DNA of 12,602 bases. Origin: Phoronis ovalis. Lineage: Eukaryota; Phoronida; Phoronidae. The stretch lies in contig JAOXYB010043771.1 of NCBI GenBank assembly GCA_028565635.1, positions 1 through 12,602 on the forward strand. The letters run 5' to 3'. A program made the position numbers and the translations under genes. A model generated the notes under the pieces. That model made no database searches. It was not told the DNA's origin and saw nothing but the letters and a program-made list of their open reading frames with translations. Position 1 is the first letter of the stretch. Each line of letters starts with the position of its first letter. Shown one piece after another: positions 9,631 to 12,602 of this stretch.

Positions 9631-9957
9631 CAATGTTTTAGCCAAACTTCTATACAACGATTTTTCAAATTTTTTTCACTTCTATTGCCGGTAGGACCCC
9701 TTAACCTCAAGACAAATTGCTCTGGCATCTGCAGAAATCAATCGCCTCAATTTTTTCTGGTGCTATGCTTCATGTTCAGTAAAGAAAAGGAAAGGTGCCT
9801 GAGCACATAAAAGCGCATCAGATTTACAAAACCTTCTAAATAAACAATGACCAACAGTGTCACAGAAGAAATGATTTACTTGCACACTATGTGTAAGTGT
9901 TGTTCCATTGAAAATACGTCGTCGGACTTGCTACATCAGCAGACCGGATAGTTCAAA
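9631..9957 (-). other. Probable 3' UTR of CLCC1
   Basis: This interval lies directly downstream of the CLCC1 stop codon on the minus strand. It has no coding potential that I can support. An AATAAA at 9839–9844 reads on the plus strand, not in the CLCC1 direction. The sequence is a little less AT-rich than the region to its left. Confidence 0.5.
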
Positions 9958-10701
9958 CTATCCATCAATACTTTCAGCTGTAGATGTACCAACAGTTTCT
10001 ACACTATCATGGAGTGTACAGATATCCCCTTGTTCTCTTGGTTTAATTTTAATTCCACTGCGCATATCCTTGTGCACTTGTCCACTCAAATTTGTGATTG
10101 AAATTTCTTCATTTTCAAGATCATTTCGTAATTTTTTTTCAGTTTTACTTTGTTCCATTAGATTGGAACTTCCCCCGTCTCCATCACCTTCATGAAATGT
10201 ATTCACTGTTCTACTATTATTTGATTTCTTTTTGCTGTTTGGATGTTCATACAAATTAAGTACATTAGAATCTACTGTTTCATTTGTGGGAATAGAACTA
10301 ACTTGTAAATCTGTGTGTCTATATGGCACATTTTGAATACTAAACGGAGATTTGAGATCCCCTGCTGCTTTGATCTGGGAATGAGAAGACTGCTCCAATA
10401 TCAACTGCTGTGTACTAGAAAGCTGATCTGTTAAAGTCAATATCTTACTTTCAAGTTTTCTGTACTCTATGTTAGGGCGCTGAATTTCTCTTGGTCTTAA
10501 TGAAAATAAAAATGGCACACTGAAGGAATATCCAGAACATGTCAGCATCAGCAGTGTTGTCATCACAACAATGAAGGCAAACACAAAAATACTCCATTGC
10601 ACTGGAAGACCCCTTAATGATGCTTGAAAAAATCGGTTAATTGATGCTCCGATTTCTTCTAAAGGCACAAACACAAGACGGGAAACTGTGGTTGCAATAG
10701 C
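9958..10701 (-). CDS. CLCC1: CLCC1 (chloride channel CLIC-like 1), last coding exon
   Basis: Read leftwards, the exon follows GTTTTGTAG| at 10702 in phase 0 and encodes 247 residues to TAG (9958–9960). Residues 1–34 (AIATTVSRLVFVPLEEIG…) form an amphipathic stretch that continues the conserved PPTK-A junction of CLCC1. Residues about 35–57 (WSIFVFAFIVVMTTLLML) are a strong membrane segment, and a second hydrophobic patch follows (SVPFLFSL). Residues about 72–106 (EIQRPNIEYRKLESKILTL…) are heptad-like and may form a short coiled coil. The remainder is polar, rich in Ser, Asn and Lys, and fits the disordered cytosolic tail of the family. From the family: CLCC1 sits in the ER and nuclear envelope, is described as an anion channel affecting ER ion balance, and has been linked to membrane remodelling. 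The tail length is similar to that of the vertebrate protein. The first upstream codons are fixed by the splice site, not by an initiator. Confidence 0.9.
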   Translation of the reverse strand, partial: AIATTVSRLVFVPLEEIGASINRFFQASLRGLPVQWSIFVFAFIVVMTTLLMLTCSGYSFSVPFLFSLRPREIQRPNIEYRKLESKILTLTDQLSSTQQLILEQSSHSQIKAAGDLKSPFSIQNVPYRHTDLQVSSIPTNETVDSNVLNLYEHPNSKKKSNNSRTVNTFHEGDGDGGSSNLMEQSKTEKKLRNDLENEEISITNLSGQVHKDMRSGIKIKPREQGDICTLHDSVETVGTSTAESIDG

Positions 10702-11545
10702 CTACAAAACAGAATGTTGTTCATGTGAACTTTTATATTATAAAATTTATATAAAAAAGTATAGAAGTTGATAGAATTAAAATAAAAATTTATTCTGTTC
10801 TTAGTAAAAGATCAATTTGATGCCATCACAAAACCTTTTACCAGAGGTGCTGATCTATGGAAAGGGAGGGCACTTAACATGGGTGCAAAGAAACAAACCC
10901 AATTCTAACAATGAACACTGTCATGAAGTACCCCCTATAGCAAAGCTCATTTATATACAGAATCAAGCTTCATACTCTATATAGCTAGACTTATGCCTTA
11001 CTTCTACAAGATGTTATCCTCGGGGAGACACTTGCAATTTCTTTTTTACTTCAGTAGGGATGCAGTCAAATTAAAAATATTTGAACCTGTGGTAAACATT
11101 GATTTAATTGACAATGTCTCCTATCACTGAAGTACCGCACACTTTTCTTGGACTGTTTTGCTCTACTGACAAATATTATGAGGGGTGAAACTTTTGATAG
11201 TAATCAAAAACATATTTACAGATCAGTCCAGTTTTATGTGAAACTTAAAATCTATTTTTAACATACAATGATCAAGAACAGCATGTCAACAACAATCTAG
11301 AACTTTTGTAGCAGGAAATGCAAAATAATAATAACTTACAATTTTATCAATGGTTGCAATCCAAAGAAAAACAGAGAATCCAAATCCCAAATATTCATCT
11401 GAGTGTGTCTCACATATCTACCCAAAATATAAGCTCAGGTAGACAGAAGAGTTCAGATTTCCAACAAAAGCCAATTTACCATCTTTGTCAAAACACTACT
11501 GTTATACTGAATACTGAACTTATTTTTCACTACTCACAGACTTAC
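10702..11545 (-). other. CLCC1 intron, 844 bp, phase 0
   Basis: Read on the minus strand, the intron starts GTAAGT (11545 downwards) and ends TTTTGTAG (10702). Both are good consensus sites, and removing it joins …VPPTK to AIATT, matching the family. Inside, the sequence is AT-rich with a slightly less AT-rich patch near 10850–11050. I see no gene, RNA or repeat in it. Confidence 0.88.
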
Positions 11546-11740
11546 TTTAGTTGGGGGAACTTCCCACAGAGGATCTACGATATAGTTTTCATGATACTTT
11601 ACGCATGTATCTTCAGCAAAGGTAAATGTGTCTTTCCACCAGTTGCTTATACTATCCAGCCACGTCATATTTTGGGGTCGACATTCTGGAGGAATTTTTG
11701 GAAGTTGCATAGCCTTTGCTATCTTTTCTGCAACCTTTTG
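11546..11740 (-). CDS. CLCC1: CLCC1, internal exon encoding the conserved cysteine loop
   Basis: This 195-bp exon (65 codons, phase 0 at both ends) is bounded on the minus strand by TTTTGACAG| and |GTAAGT. It starts QKVAEKIAKAMQLPKI and ends DPLWEVPPTK. It lies between the second and third membrane segments. Cys20 (PPECRP) and Cys46 (EDTCVKYHENY) align with two cysteines of vertebrate CLCC1 (contexts N-V-C-A-K-K and D-P-C-Q-K-Y), and Trp27 and the NP/DP-x-W-x-VPPTK ending are also shared. This is the most conserved part of the protein and makes the assignment firm. From the family: the loop is thought to face the ER lumen or perinuclear space, where the cysteines could form a disulfide. An NMT N-glycosylation sequon at residues 24–26 is not present at that spot in the human protein as I recall it. 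Confidence 0.93.
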
Positions 11741-12210
11741 CTGTCAAAATAAATTAAGCATAAACAAATTTGTGAAACAAAGTAATACAACAAAATGTTA
11801 CATAAATATAGAACATTTCTTTCCACATCAAATGAATTGATTTTCTTTCCATTTTTGAAAACATTTCCACTACTATAAAGTGCAAACTATAGCAAAAACT
11901 CCAAAGAATTCTAAGTCTTAAAAAAATTGAAACAAATATGCACCTGACTTAAAAATTCTGATCATATAATCTTCAGAAAACTAAATTTTTCAGATGATCT
12001 TTATACTACAAGCAAGACAAATTTCTCAAACCAATTTTCTGACAGTTCACACTAACAGAACTTCAACTTTTCATGAACAAATAGTGGAAAAGTATAGCAG
12101 CTATTGGGAAATCCCAGATTTGTGGGTGCAGCGTATCGGAACTGTGTGCAAGCCATCACTGATAAGGTATGTATTGCCGGCATATAAAAGAATCTGATGA
12201 AGTACTGTAC
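11741..12210 (-). other. CLCC1 intron, 470 bp, phase 0
   Basis: On the minus strand it begins GTACAG (12210 downwards) and ends ATTTTGACAG (11741). Removing it joins …WTWLHLYK to QKVAEKIAKA, which matches the continuous CLCC1 arrangement of a membrane helix running into a basic helix. No feature was recognised inside. Confidence 0.85.
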
Positions 12211-12351
12211 CTTATATAAATGCAACCATGTCCATACAATACTAACAAGGAACATGATCACAAAACCCCATAGCAGCAGTTTGTACGAAGATATTCTTAG
12301 TCTGTTAACAAAGTAGATCAGCATCACAGTTGCCACTATCAAGTTCATCAG
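12211..12351 (-). CDS. CLCC1: CLCC1, internal exon encoding membrane segments 1 and 2
   Basis: This 141-bp exon (47 codons, phase 0 at both ends) is bounded on the minus strand by CCATTTTAG| and AAG|GTACAG. It encodes LMNLIVATVMLIYFV (membrane segment 1, residues 1–15), a short basic turn NRLRISSYK, then LLLWGFVIMFLVSIVWTWLH (membrane segment 2, about residues 25–44). A helical hairpin in this position, followed by LYK and a charged helix, is the layout of vertebrate CLCC1. The ATG at codon 2 is unlikely to be the real start. Family members carry a signal peptide and roughly 180 residues before this point, so earlier exons should lie beyond base 12602. Confidence 0.87.
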
Positions 12352-12602
12352 CTAAAATGGGAGACACTCACTGAGCATGTTAAAAAGTGAAATGCACACA
12401 AGCTTTTTGTAGATAATTGTTCCTCAGTATAAGCTTCAGTCTGGCTTAGTTCCTAAAAATTACAGTTATAATAATTAAGGAAAAACTTCACATCAAACTA
12501 CAGTCATCAAAGCTCCCAACAAAACTATGTTCAAGTCCTTGATTATGTTGTCTCTATTGTTATTACTTCATTGCTCTTTATATTGTTTACGGATTTAGGA
12601 TC
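12352..12602 (-). other. CLCC1 upstream intron, running to or near the window edge
   Basis: This AT-rich sequence ends, on the minus strand, in a TTTTAG acceptor at 12352. No upstream exon is clearly visible. The last 36 bases (12567–12602) form an open, phase-0-compatible frame on the minus strand before a weak GTAATA donor, which is discussed as a finding. Otherwise nothing was recognised. Confidence 0.5.

Noticed and set aside
9908-10195. 95-codon plus-strand frame
   Set aside because: It is antisense to the CLCC1 last exon, whose minus-strand frame is supported by splice sites and family motifs.
11318-11840. Plus-strand frames of 144 and 70 codons
   Set aside because: They run antisense across the CLCC1 loop exon and its introns. 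The minus-strand exon has the conserved CLCC1 motif and consensus splice sites, so these are shadows.
11994-12197. 67-codon plus-strand frame
   Set aside because: It lies within the CLCC1 intron and has no recognisable features.
12052-12210. Continuation of the minus-strand CLCC1 frame past 12211
   Set aside because: The frame stays open by chance, but a GTACAG donor at 12210 and an in-phase acceptor at 11741 join it to the conserved loop exon, so this part is intron.

Overview
This window is ordinary nuclear DNA of an invertebrate animal. It is AT-rich and poor in CpG outside short islands. It has GT–AG introns (one of about 5.7 kb), long AT-rich non-coding stretches, and only two recognisable protein-coding genes, both cut by the window edges. 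I see no bacterial, phage, CRISPR, rRNA or tRNA features. The organism cannot be named from the sequence. A lophotrochozoan such as a mollusc is a guess based on base composition, intron size and the style of the two proteins.

Plus strand (985–7048, with 3' UTR to about 8.9–9.65 kb): the last two coding exons of a SYD-1/SYDE-family RhoGAP, a presynaptic assembly protein. Together they encode the C-terminal two-thirds of the RhoGAP domain and a very short tail. The 5,663-bp intron between them is mostly featureless, but it holds one clear structure: a large imperfect inverted repeat at about 5079–5590, with arms of roughly 220–250 bp. It would fold into a long hairpin in the pre-mRNA.

Minus strand (9958–12351): three exons of CLCC1 (chloride channel CLIC-like 1, an ER/nuclear-envelope membrane protein), running to its stop codon. 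They encode 359 residues: two adjacent membrane segments, a loop with two family-conserved cysteines, the conserved motif before the third membrane segment, and a polar cytosolic tail. The N-terminal part lies beyond base 12602. A possible weak piece of the preceding exon sits at the very right edge.

The two genes converge tail to tail, with 2.9 kb between stop codons. That interval is best read as a long AU-rich 3' UTR of the SYD-1 gene meeting the CLCC1 3' UTR; candidate poly(A) signals on the two strands would allow overlapping transcripts. Nothing suggests that the two genes act together. The left edge (1–80) is a small GC/CpG-rich patch with a perfect TGACGTCA element and a short ATG-initiated reading frame, unlike the surrounding intron-like sequence.
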